A stretch of DNA of 64,000 nucleotides from NCBI GenBank assembly GCA_963777725.1, contig CAVZRR010000011.1, positions 1 to 64,000 of the forward strand, in the 5' to 3' direction. Position numbers and translations under genes: made by a program. This document shows, one piece after another, positions 19,227 through 27,521 of this stretch. The stretch comes from RPQJ01 sp963777725. Lineage in GTDB: Bacteria; Pseudomonadota; Gammaproteobacteria; Steroidobacterales; Steroidobacteraceae. The notes beneath the pieces were generated by a model. That model saw only the letters and a list, made by a program, of their open reading frames with translations, did not search any database and had not been told where the DNA came from. Numbering within the stretch: position 1 is the stretch's first letter; every line of letters begins with the position of its first letter.

Positions 19227-20338
19227 ATGCGAGGCTTGGTTTCATTGCGGATCGTGTTGGCGCTGGCTTGCGCCACGGTTGCGGGCGGCTGCGCCACGAC
19301 CAGCGATACGTCATCCTCGTCGTCACCGCCAGCGCCGCCGAGCCAGTCATCGCCGCCGAGTTCCAGCGGCAGCCCGGGCTCGCCGGGCGGCTCGCCATCG
19401 CAAGGTGGTGCACCGTCGCAGGGTTCCGAGTCGCCCTCGGGCGAGACGAGCGGCTCGGCCGGCCAACCCTCGCCACCGAGCTGGCCGCAGCCGGCTCCGT
19501 CCGCGCAGTCGGGCCAGGGCTCGCAGCCGGGTTCCGCGGGTGCCCCGGGTGGCGAAGGTGCGGAAGCGGCCGGCCAGGGGACCGCACCGGGGGGCCAGGG
19601 GGCTGAAGGCAGTGCCGAGGGTGCCGGCGAGGGTGGCAGTGGCAGCGAAGGCGGCGGTCAGGCCGGCGCGGCGCCGTCGACTCAATCTGGCAGCCCGGCC
19701 GGAGCACCGGGATCCACCGGCCCCCAAGGCTCCCCCGGCTCTGCAGGGTCTCCAGGATCGGCGGGCAGTGCTGGCAGCACGGGCAGCCAGGGTAGTTCCG
19801 GCGGCACTGCGCCGGGCGGGCGCCCGGCCGGGAGCGGCGCGGGCGGTGGTCCGGCAACCGCCGAAGATCGCCGGGCGCAGATCGACCGGCGGTTCGACGA
19901 GACCTTTGCGGTGTTCGACGAGCGGATGCGCAAGGAGCAGGAGACCGTCTCGCAGGAGCGCGCGTCCCGCGGTGGTTCAGCGCCGGGCGGGGCACGGGCG
20001 CGGGCGGCGAGGCCGAATCCGGGTCCGGCGGCGAATCGGGCGAGGAGGGCGCCGGCGAGGCCGGAGAGGCGGGCGATGAGTCGGGCTACCCCGGTGTGCC
20101 TGGTGGTCGCGGCGAGTCCGGCGGGCAGCAGTCGGGCGAGCAGGGCGGCGGAGGCGGCGTGGGTGGCGGAACCGCGGGCGGCTCGGGTCCCAATACCGTG
20201 CCGGCCGATATTCCCGACGGTCGGGACGACGACATCGTCGCGCGCCAGTTGCGCGAAGCCGCGATGAAGGAAACGGACCCGGAGCTGCGCGAGCGACTCT
20301 GGGAAGAGTACCGGCAGTACAAGAAGAGCACGACGTGA
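19227..20338 (+). CDS. Gly/Ser/Pro-rich lipoprotein with collagen-like Gly-X-Y run, one frame break
   Basis: About 370 residues after repair. Signal ends LACATVAGGCATTS, giving a lipidated cysteine near residue 21. Residues 25-230 are low-complexity Gly/Ser/Pro/Gln, including an unbroken Gly-X-Y run of about ten triplets (residues 162-193). A short charged helix follows (DRRAQIDRRFDETFAVFDER), then a Glu/Gly-rich part, and a folded-looking tail VARQLREAAMKETDPELRER. The frame breaks near 19990-19998 in a G-run; adding one G restores the Gly-rich part and joins to the tail. It could be a rod or spacer reaching through or out of the periplasm. Its TGA overlaps the next GTG. Confidence 0.65.
19710..19805 (+). 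repeat. Collagen-like Gly-X-Y coding repeat
   Basis: Glycine falls at every third codon for about ten triplets: GST GPQ GSP GSA GSP GSA GSA GST GSQ GSS. The third positions and codons vary, so it is a protein-level repeat and not a recent DNA duplication. Confidence 0.7.
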
Positions 20339-21589
20339 ACCCAGTCAAACGAGCGAAGCGCAAGGCACCGGCGCTGTTTTCGATGGCGCTGGCCGCGCTG
20401 CTGCTGTCCGGCTGCGTGGTGCAGGACCAGCGGCCCATGCCGCGCATCATGGCCGAGCGGGCCACCACCGAGGTGGCCCAGGACGAGTTGCTCGACGTCG
20501 GTGTTCGACTGTTCGACCCGAACGTGCCCGAAAGCGAGCAGGAGCGCGAGAAGCGCCGCATCTTCCCGGACGTGCGCAAGGCCGAGTCGCGTTACATCCC
20601 GGTGCTGATCCGCGACACGCTCGAGGGCACCGGACAGTGGGGCCAGGTGCGCGTGCTGCCGCCCGAGCGGCACGGGCATGGACGTCTTCATCGACGGCAC
20701 GATCATCGAATCGGACGGTCGGGAGTTGCGGCTCGACGTGGTCGTGACCGACGCGGCCGGCCGGACCTGGCTGCGCAAGACCTACGAGGGACAGGCCGAC
20801 ACGCGCGCGTACAAGGACGTGGTCGCGAAGCCGCGCGATCCGTTCGAGAACGTCTACAACACACTCGCGAATGACCTGCTTGCGGCGCGGCGCGAACTCA
20901 CCCGCGAGCAGCGGGTGCAACTGCGCCAGGTGTCCGACCTGCGCTTCGCCGCGGATCTCGCGCCGTACGCGTTCAATGGCTACCTGACGAAGGATCGCAA
21001 GGGCCTTTACGCGCCGGCGCGGCTGCCGGCCGAGGACGATCCGGTGGTGCAGCGCATGCAGCGCGTCCGGGAGCGCGACTATGCGCTGGTAGACACCTTG
21101 AATGAGTACTACGCCAGCTTCGCGGACGGCGTCGACGACCCCTACACCAACTGGCGCAAGTACAACCACGAGGAACTCGAGGCCGAATCGCAGGCGAAGC
21201 GCGAAGCGCTGACGCGGCAGGTCCTCGGCGCGGTCGCGGTCGTGGGCGGCATCATGGCGGGCCAGGAAACCAACAGCAGCGCCGGGTCGGCGGCTGCGAC
21301 GGCCGCCGTGCTCGGCGGCATGTACGCATTCAAGAGCGGCTTCGACAAGCGCGCGGAGGTCAAGGTCCACGCTGAGTCGTTGAAGCAGCTCGGCGATTCG
21401 TTCCAGTCCGAAGTGCAGCCGATGGTCGTCGACGTCGAAGGGCGCACGCTGCAGCTCAAGGGTTCCGCGGAGCAGCAGTACGCCGAGTGGCGGCAGTTGC
21501 TGCGCGAATTGTACGAAGACGAGACCGGGATGCCTGCCGCGCCCGGCATCGCAGCGGCTGGCGCCGCGCCGCCGCCCGGGACTCCCTGA
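20335..21589 (+). CDS. Hypothetical lipoprotein with central hydrophobic segment, one frame break
   Basis: About 417 residues after repair. A clear lipoprotein signal (MALAALLLSGC, cysteine near residue 23) follows a GTG start that overlaps the previous stop. The N-terminal part (DELLDVGVRLFDPNVPESEQ) and the central DVFIDGTIIESDGRELRLDV look like periplasmic beta-rich domains. A glycine/alanine-rich segment QVLGAVAVVGGIMAGQETNS near residue 300 and AATAAVLGGMYAFKSG may insert in a membrane. The frame breaks near 20668-20677; removing one G gives PERTGMDVFIDG. No family recognised. It lies 21 bases before the kinase gene. Confidence 0.65.
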
Positions 21590-21610
21590 GTCCGCGCCGG
21601 GGCAGGCACC

Positions 21611-23929
21611 ATGCTCGAGAGCGGGCAGATTCTGGCTGCGCGATACCGCCTGCTGCGCAAGCTCGGCGAGGGCCGCACGACGCAGGTCTGGCTGGCCCGC
21701 GATGCGGAGACGGGCACGGATGTCGTGCTCAAGGTGCTGCCCGCCGCGTCGACTGGTGACCGCGCGCGCTTCCTCGCGACGACGGCACTGCAACGGCAGA
21801 TCCGGCATCGGAACGTGCAGCCTTGCGAGGCCGTCCACGACGGCGATCCCGCCTTCGCCGTGTTCGCGCACGTCGCGACGGGCGATCTTGCGCGCCTGCG
21901 CGGACGGCCGTGGCGCGAGTGGTTGCCGTCGCTCGCCGGGGTCGCAGACGGCGTGGCGGCACTGCATGCACACGGCATCGTGCATCGCGACCTGAAGACC
22001 TCGAACGTGCTGCTGACGGAGCGTGGCGAGGCCTTGCTCGCGGACTTCGACCTGGCTGCGGCCGTCGGCGCGCGGGATGCGCCAACGGGAGGTTCCCCGT
22101 TCTCGATGAGCCCGCAGCAACTCGACGGCGACGCACCCGCGGAGAGCGACGACGTCTATGCGCTCGGCGTGCTGGCCTACGAACTCGCGACGGGCTATCC
22201 ACCCTTCTATCCGGACGCGCGGCCGGAGCGCGTGCGGACCGAGGCACCCGCGGCGATGGCCCCGCGACACGCCGTGCCCGAGCCGCTTGCGCAACTCGTG
22301 CTGCGTTGCCTCGCCAAGCGACCGGAGGATCGGCCGCGCGCAATGGCCGGCGTCGCCGCCGAACTCGGAGCCATGGCGCAGGGTCTCGGACAGGAGCCGA
22401 CGCGAGCGCCTGCAGCGAGCGTCACGTTGCGACCACCGTCGACTGCAGACGGCGCGATCGATCCGCAATGGCGTCGACCGGTTGCGGCGGGACCGACGCC
22501 CGACCAGCTGCGCTCGCAGGGCTTTCGCCGCGGGTTGGTCGCGGGCAGCCTGGCATTTCTGGCACTGGCGGCGGGCTTCGTCGTTTTCGTGCTGCCGGAC
22601 TGGGTCGAACGCGACGCTGGGTCCGCGAAGATCAAGACGGCGCCGGTCGCCGCCGCGCAGACCGGGCCCGCGGCCACGGCGGCGCCCGACTTGCGGCAAC
22701 TCGCGGAGGCGAAGCAGGTCTTCGATGACACACGGGCCGAGCTCGCTCGCCGTTACGAGGATCTCGAAGTGCGCGGCGCGGGCGCCTGGGGTCGCGAGGC
22801 ATTCGCGAGTGCGGCGCGCAAGCTCGCCGACGGCGATGCCGCGGCGGCGCAGAGAGAGTACCCAAAGGCGATCGAAAGCCTGCGCGCGGCCGAAGCAGAC
22901 CTGCAGGCCGTCGCCGAGCTCTCGATCTCACGCCTGAAGGACGCGCTCGCCGCCGGTGCCGCAGCGCTCGATGCCGGTGACGAGGCGGAGTCCCGTCGGC
23001 AATTCGGGCTGGCGCTGCAGATCGAGCCGACGAATGCGCCCGCGAAGCGCGGCCTGGAGCGCGCGGCCACGATCGTCGAAGTGAAACGCCTGCTCGCGGA
23101 GGGCGAGGCCCTCGAGCGCAGCGGAAATTCCACCGAGGCGGAGGCGGCTTACCGCAAGGCGCTGCAGCTGGATCGCGACACGTCGGCCGCTCGCGCAGGA
23201 CTGTCTCGCGTGCAATCGCAGGCGTCCGGTGCCGCTTTTGCCGCCGCCATCTCGCAGGGACTGGGCGGTCTCGCGCGCAAGGACTTCGCAGCTGCAAAGG
23301 CTGCCTTCGAGCGCGCGGGTCGCATCCGGCCTGGCGCGCCGGAGGTCGTCGACGGCCTGGCGCAAGTCGAGCGGGCCGTCGGCGACCAGTCGATCGGCGC
23401 CCACCTCGCGGCCGCCGAGCAGGCCGAGCGGGCCGAGCGCTGGTCGGTCGCGCTGACCGAGTATCGCAAGGCGCTCGACATCGATCGCAACCTGCTCGCT
23501 GCGCAACAGGGCGTCGAGCGGGCCGAGCCGCGCGCGATGCTCGACGGCGAACTGAGCACCTACCTCGAACGCCCGGAGCGGCTGTTCTCACCCGAGGTCC
23601 GCAGCGTAGCGCGCACGGCTGTGCAGCGTGCGAAGGGAATCGCAACCCCGGGTCCCGTCCTGACGGACCAGGTTGCGGCCGTGGAGCGCCTGATCGCAGG
23701 GGCGGAAAAACCGGTGCGCGTCGCGCTCGCCTCCGACAACCAGACCGAAGTCACGATCTATCGCGTCGGGCGCCTCGGCGCCTTCGAGCACAAGGACATG
23801 GAACTGCTGCCGGGACGGTACACCGTCGTCGGCGTGCGCCCGGGGTACCGCGACGTGCGCCGCGAGCTCACTCTGCTGCCCGGCAGCGCCGCGCCGACGC
23901 TGGTGATCCGCTGCGAGGAGCCCATTTGA
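21611..23929 (+). CDS. Membrane Ser/Thr protein kinase with periplasmic coiled/TPR-like region
   Basis: 772 residues. The Hanks-type kinase domain (residues 10-260) shows the ATP lysine in VVLKVLPA (K41) and the catalytic loop HRDLKTSN (125-132). The metal aspartate sits in ADFDLA, so the usual DFG is DFD, and the APE motif is reduced to SPQ. One membrane helix follows (about 308-330, VAGSLAFLALAAGFVVFVLP). A long C-terminal part of helical and TPR-like repeats (for example LERSGNSTEAEAAYRKALQL) lies outside the membrane, with a final beta-domain (KPVRVALASDNQTEVTIYRV). It probably senses the periplasm and phosphorylates FHA-bound partners encoded next door. Its TGA overlaps the next TTG. Confidence 0.85.
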   Translation: MLESGQILAARYRLLRKLGEGRTTQVWLARDAETGTDVVLKVLPAASTGDRARFLATTALQRQIRHRNVQPCEAVHDGDPAFAVFAHVATGDLARLRGRPWREWLPSLAGVADGVAALHAHGIVHRDLKTSNVLLTERGEALLADFDLAAAVGARDAPTGGSPFSMSPQQLDGDAPAESDDVYALGVLAYELATGYPPFYPDARPERVRTEAPAAMAPRHAVPEPLAQLVLRCLAKRPEDRPRAMAGVAAELGAMAQGLGQEPTRAPAASVTLRPPSTADGAIDPQWRRPVAAGPTPDQLRSQGFRRGLVAGSLAFLALAAGFVVFVLPDWVERDAGSAKIKTAPVAAAQTGPAATAAPDLRQLAEAKQVFDDTRAELARRYEDLEVRGAGAWGREAFASAARKLADGDAAAAQREYPKAIESLRAAEADLQAVAELSISRLKDALAAGAAALDAGDEAESRRQFGLALQIEPTNAPAKRGLERAATIVEVKRLLAEGEALERSGNSTEAEAAYRKALQLDRDTSAARAGLSRVQSQASGAAFAAAISQGLGGLARKDFAAAKAAFERAGRIRPGAPEVVDGLAQVERAVGDQSIGAHLAAAEQAERAERWSVALTEYRKALDIDRNLLAAQQGVERAEPRAMLDGELSTYLERPERLFSPEVRSVARTAVQRAKGIATPGPVLTDQVAAVERLIAGAEKPVRVALASDNQTEVTIYRVGRLGAFEHKDMELLPGRYTVVGVRPGYRDVRRELTLLPGSAAPTLVIRCEEPI

Positions 23930-26406
23930 GCGTCGACCTGATCCTGCGCGAGCCGCTCGGCGAACGTGTCGTCGGCGCTGCGGAGTTTCCGCTCTCGCTC
24001 GGCGGCGACGGGGCCCAGGTGATGCTGCCCGGGTCCGGCGGCATTCAAGCCTGGCTCGCGCAGCACGACGGCCAGCTCTTCGTGCAGCCCGCGAGCGCGG
24101 ACGCGCAAGTGTTGCACAACGGCGCCCGCATCGCGGACTCGGCCTGGTTGCGCAGCGGTGACGTGCTCGATGTCGGCGGCGGCCGGCTGAAGCTGCGCCT
24201 GGACGACGGCCGGCGCGTGCTCGAGGTGGTGGCGGGCGCCGCGGGCAATGTGACCGCACCGCCAGCGGTCGAAGCCTCTGCGGCCATCGCCGGCACCGGG
24301 CTGGACGAGGACGAGCGCATCGAGCCCGTAGCGTTTCGCGGCTCGGTCGAAGCCGAGGTCGAGGCGGAGCGGCCTTGGCCGTGGCGGCGAATCGGCATTG
24401 TCGTGTCGCTGGTGGCTCTCGCCGCGGTGGCGGCGGTCGTGTTCACTTCGGTCCCGGTGCAGGTCGCGATCGATCCGGCGCCGCAACAGTTGCGCTTCGC
24501 GGGCGGCTGGCCTGGGTTGCGCCTGGGAACGAACCACCTGCTGCGGCCCGGCGCCTACAGGCTCGAGGCCGAGCACGAGGGCTACGCACCGCTGCGCGTC
24601 GCGGTCGAGATCTCGAAAGAACGCAATCAGCGTCTTGCGTACAAGCTCGTGCCGTTGCCCGGTCGGCTCGAGATCGTGCTGCCCGTGACGGGGCAGGTCG
24701 TGATCGACGGCCGTGCGGCGGGCGAGGCGCCCGGCGTCTTCGAACTGCCGGCGGGCAAGCACGCACTTGCAATCGACACGGAGCGCTACCTCGATTTTTC
24801 CACCGAGGTCGAGATCGAGGGTCTCGGCCGCACGCAGAAGCTCGAGCCGCAGCTCACGCCGGCCTGGAGCGTGGTCTCGATCGCAACGGAACCCGCCGAC
24901 GCCGAGGTGCGCGTCGGTGGCGAGCCGCGCGGCCGCACGCCGTTGCAGCTGGAATTGCTGGCGGGCTCGCATCGCGTCGAGCTGCGGCGCGAAGGCTTCA
25001 AGCCGTGGATCAGCGACGTGCAGGTGCAGGCGAACCAGCCGCTCACGCTTGGGCCCGTGCAACTCGGCCTGCCGGACGGCCGGCTCGTGGTGCGCAGTTC
25101 GCCATCGGGCGCGAACGTGACCGTGGGCGGCGCGTACCGCGGTCGCACGCCGCTCGAGATCGACGTGCGCCCCGGCATCGCTCAGCCGGTCAGCGTGTTG
25201 CGCGACGGTTACGAAGCCGCGGAGCGCGAGATCACCGTCGCAGCCGGCGGCCGCGAGGTCGCCGAGTTCAAGCTGGTGCCGATCCTCGGCGAGGTGATCG
25301 TCCGGGCGAATCCGACGGATGCGCAGCTCTTCGTCGACGGCGCCGCGCGCGGCGCGGCCAGCCAGACGCTGAGCTTGCCCGCGACGGCACACGTGATCGA
25401 GATCCGCCGCAGCGGATACGCGCCGCACAAGGTGACAGTCACACCGCGCCCGGGCCTGCCGCAGCGGATCGACGTGACCTTGCTCGAGGGCGTGTCGCGC
25501 GATACGGGGGCAGCCGCGATGACGGAACCGACCGCATCGGCCCCCGGAGCCACGCCCCCTGCGCCGGCGATCGTCGGCCTGCCGCCGACGTTGCGAGCGA
25601 AGGCCGGGCAGGAGCTCAAGCTCGTGCCGGCCGGCGAGTTCACGATGGGCAGTCCGCGACGCGAGGCCGGGCGCCGGGCCAACGAGGCGCAGCGTCCGGT
25701 CCGGCTCGAGCGGCGCTTCTACCTGTCGCCGCGCGAGGTCACGAATGCGGAGTTCCGGCAGTTCCGCCCTTCACACCGCTCCGGCTTCATCCTGCAGAGC
25801 ACGCTCGATCTGGACCGGCAACCGGTGGTCAACGTCAGCTGGCAGGATGCCGCGGCCTATGCGAACTGGCTGAGCCAGCAGGACGGCCTCGAGCCGGCCT
25901 ACGCGCAACAAGGCGGCCGGCTGGCGCCGGTCGTGCCGGCCACGAACGGTTACCGGCTGCCGACCGAGGCGGAATGGGAGTGGGTCGCGCGCTGGTCCGG
26001 CGGCGCTGCGCTGCGCAAGTATCCTTGGGGCGATACGCTGCCCGTGCCACCGGGCGCGGGCAACTTCGCCGATCGCAAGGCCCAGCCCCTGGTGGCGCAG
26101 GTGCTCGAAGACTTCGACGACGGTCACGCGGCCACCGCGCCCGTCGGCAGCTTCGCGGCCAACCCCCTCGGCTTCCACGACATGGGCGGCAACGTCGCGG
26201 AGTGGACGCACGACCTCTACACTGTGCAGCCGCCCGCCTCGGCCGTCGCCGTGGATCCCGCGGCTGGCGGCGCCGGTACCGTGCGCGTGATCCGCGGCTC
26301 GAGCTGGCAGCATTCCGGCGTGACCGAGCTGCGGGCCGCCTATCGTGACTACGGGGACGGCAAACGCAATGACCTCGGCTTCCGCATCGCGCGTTACGCG
26401 CAGTAG
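23926..26406 (+). CDS. FHA-like, PEGA-repeat, FGE/SUMF1-fold membrane protein
   Basis: 826 residues from a TTG that overlaps the kinase stop. The order is: an FHA-like cytoplasmic domain (about 1-105, LSLGGDGAQVMLPG, LHNGARIADSAWLRSGDVLD); a membrane helix (155-178, IGIVVSLVALAAVAAVVF); four or so PEGA repeats (about 250-530, for example EVRVGGEPRGRTPLQLEL); and a C-terminal formylglycine-generating-enzyme-like domain (555-825). The FGE hallmarks are VPAGEFTMGSPRREAG, NVSWQDAAAYANWL, YRLPTEAEWEWVA, GNVAEWTHDL and RVIRGSSW. The whole protein has no cysteine, so the copper-binding cysteines of true FGE are missing and the domain is probably a binding module. It likely links kinase signalling to the cell wall or surface. 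Confidence 0.82.
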   Translation: MSVDLILREPLGERVVGAAEFPLSLGGDGAQVMLPGSGGIQAWLAQHDGQLFVQPASADAQVLHNGARIADSAWLRSGDVLDVGGGRLKLRLDDGRRVLEVVAGAAGNVTAPPAVEASAAIAGTGLDEDERIEPVAFRGSVEAEVEAERPWPWRRIGIVVSLVALAAVAAVVFTSVPVQVAIDPAPQQLRFAGGWPGLRLGTNHLLRPGAYRLEAEHEGYAPLRVAVEISKERNQRLAYKLVPLPGRLEIVLPVTGQVVIDGRAAGEAPGVFELPAGKHALAIDTERYLDFSTEVEIEGLGRTQKLEPQLTPAWSVVSIATEPADAEVRVGGEPRGRTPLQLELLAGSHRVELRREGFKPWISDVQVQANQPLTLGPVQLGLPDGRLVVRSSPSGANVTVGGAYRGRTPLEIDVRPGIAQPVSVLRDGYEAAEREITVAAGGREVAEFKLVPILGEVIVRANPTDAQLFVDGAARGAASQTLSLPATAHVIEIRRSGYAPHKVTVTPRPGLPQRIDVTLLEGVSRDTGAAAMTEPTASAPGATPPAPAIVGLPPTLRAKAGQELKLVPAGEFTMGSPRREAGRRANEAQRPVRLERRFYLSPREVTNAEFRQFRPSHRSGFILQSTLDLDRQPVVNVSWQDAAAYANWLSQQDGLEPAYAQQGGRLAPVVPATNGYRLPTEAEWEWVARWSGGAALRKYPWGDTLPVPPGAGNFADRKAQPLVAQVLEDFDDGHAATAPVGSFAANPLGFHDMGGNVAEWTHDLYTVQPPASAVAVDPAAGGAGTVRVIRGSSWQHSGVTELRAAYRDYGDGKRNDLGFRIARYAQ

Positions 26407-26692
26407 CCGCAGCTTGCGGCTGGCGCTGCTGTTGCTCGGCGGCGGGCTGGCCGTTGCGGGCGTGCTGCGCGCGCAGGAACCGCCGGAAGTGGAAGCGGAG
26501 GCAACCACAGAGGGCACAGAGGGCACAGAGGTTGTGGAGGCTGCGAAGGATCCGGCGGTGAAGCCGCCGCCGGCTGCGGAGGCCGACGCGACCGAGAAGG
26601 CGCCGACGCCGAAGGGACCCTCGCCGAACCGTTTCGAACCCACCGAGAAAGTGCGCGCCGATTTCGACGTGTCCTTCCCCATCGACATCTGA
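26369..26692 (+). CDS. Small exported hypothetical protein with Glu/Pro-rich mature part
   Basis: 107 residues. A hydrophobic signal (LRLALLLLGGGLAVAGVLRA) is followed by an acidic/proline-rich tail that ends FEPTEKVRADFDVSFPIDI. It overlaps the 3' end of the previous gene by 38 bases. The middle is coded by a 9-base tandem repeat giving TEGTEGTE. No family recognised; the short C-terminal motif may be the conserved functional part. GTG at 26345 is a possible longer start, but ATG at 26369 puts the basic residues next to the hydrophobic core. Confidence 0.5.
   Translation: MTSASASRVTRSSRSLRLALLLLGGGLAVAGVLRAQEPPEVEAEATTEGTEGTEVVEAAKDPAVKPPPAAEADATEKAPTPKGPSPNRFEPTEKVRADFDVSFPIDI
26506..26531 (+). 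repeat. Tandem repeat of CACAGAGGG inside a coding region
   Basis: Just under three copies of the 9-mer CACAGAGGG in a row. The wider string resembles the ACCACAGAGG/CACAGAG-type dispersed repeats I remember from many environmental bacterial genomes. Here it is read in frame as Glu-Gly-Thr repeats. Confidence 0.6.
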
Positions 26693-26708
26693 GCCGGAGA
26701 ACCGCGGC

Positions 26709-27515
26709 ATGGCCCGATTCAAGACGCGCGCGCCGAACGAGCTGCTCTACAGCCTGTTCGCGTTCATCATCATCGCGATCGCCGTTCACGCCGTGTACGT
26801 GACCGTGGTGCGGCCGCAGGCGACCGCGGTGCTCGCGGAGCAGCGCGCCGCGATGCTGAACGATCCGGAGTTCGTCGCCGAGCGGTCGGTGTACGTGGTA
26901 CTCAAGGACTGGGAGCAGGAGGCTGCGATCATCCTCGCGCTTTGGGCCGTCGCGATCATCGGCTACAAGGCGTGGCAGACCCGCCGCGAGCGTGAGCTGC
27001 TGTCGCGCGACCTGATCCACGTGCCGGAGGGCATGCGGATCCTGCCCGAGGACGTGCGCGAGCACGCCCGCCAGCTCGAGGCGCTGCCGCCGGCGGAGGC
27101 GCAGTGCCTGCTGCCGCGGGCGCTGCTGGTGTCGCTGTACCGCTTCGGGGCGACGCGCAACGTGCAGGACGTGTCCGAGGCGGCGCGCGGCGTCTGCGAG
27201 GCGGAGGCCGACCGGCTCGATTCCGAGCTCTCGATGCTGCGCTACGTCGCCTGGGCCATCCCGGCGATCGGCTTCATCGGCACCGTGCGCGGCATCGGCG
27301 ACGCGCTCGGCGAGGCCCACAAGGCCGTGTCGGGCGACGTCTCCGGCGTGACGGCGGGCCTCGGCACCGCCTTCAACTCGACGCTGATCGCGCTGCTGAT
27401 CAGCATCGTGATCATGTTCCTGCTGCACCAGCTGCAGCTCGCGCAGGAGCGGCTGGTGCTCGACAGCGAGACCTACCTCGACCAGTACCTGATCCGCCAC
27501 ATGCAGGTGCGCTGA
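26709..27515 (+). CDS. MotA/TolQ/ExbB-like proton-channel protein
   Basis: 268 residues with about four membrane helices: 14-36 (LLYSLFAFIIIAIAVHAVYV), a second near 78-97 (AAIILALWAVAIIGYKAW), and a paired C-terminal set. The pair is WAIPAIGFIGTVRGIGDAL followed by TAGLGTAFNSTLIALLISIV. The last pair is the signature of the MotA/TolQ/ExbB domain, with the small residues and threonines that line the proton path. Unlike ExbB/TolQ the cytoplasmic loop between helices 2 and 3 is long (about 85 residues). A MotB/ExbD partner would be needed; the two vWA genes downstream each bring a single N-terminal helix that could fill that role. Confidence 0.82.
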   Translation: MARFKTRAPNELLYSLFAFIIIAIAVHAVYVTVVRPQATAVLAEQRAAMLNDPEFVAERSVYVVLKDWEQEAAIILALWAVAIIGYKAWQTRRERELLSRDLIHVPEGMRILPEDVREHARQLEALPPAEAQCLLPRALLVSLYRFGATRNVQDVSEAARGVCEAEADRLDSELSMLRYVAWAIPAIGFIGTVRGIGDALGEAHKAVSGDVSGVTAGLGTAFNSTLIALLISIVIMFLLHQLQLAQERLVLDSETYLDQYLIRHMQVR

Positions 27516-27521
27516 CCGCCG

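Noticed and set aside
25600..26406. True formylglycine-generating enzyme with a sulfatase target
   Set aside because: The protein has no cysteine and no sulfatase gene is nearby.
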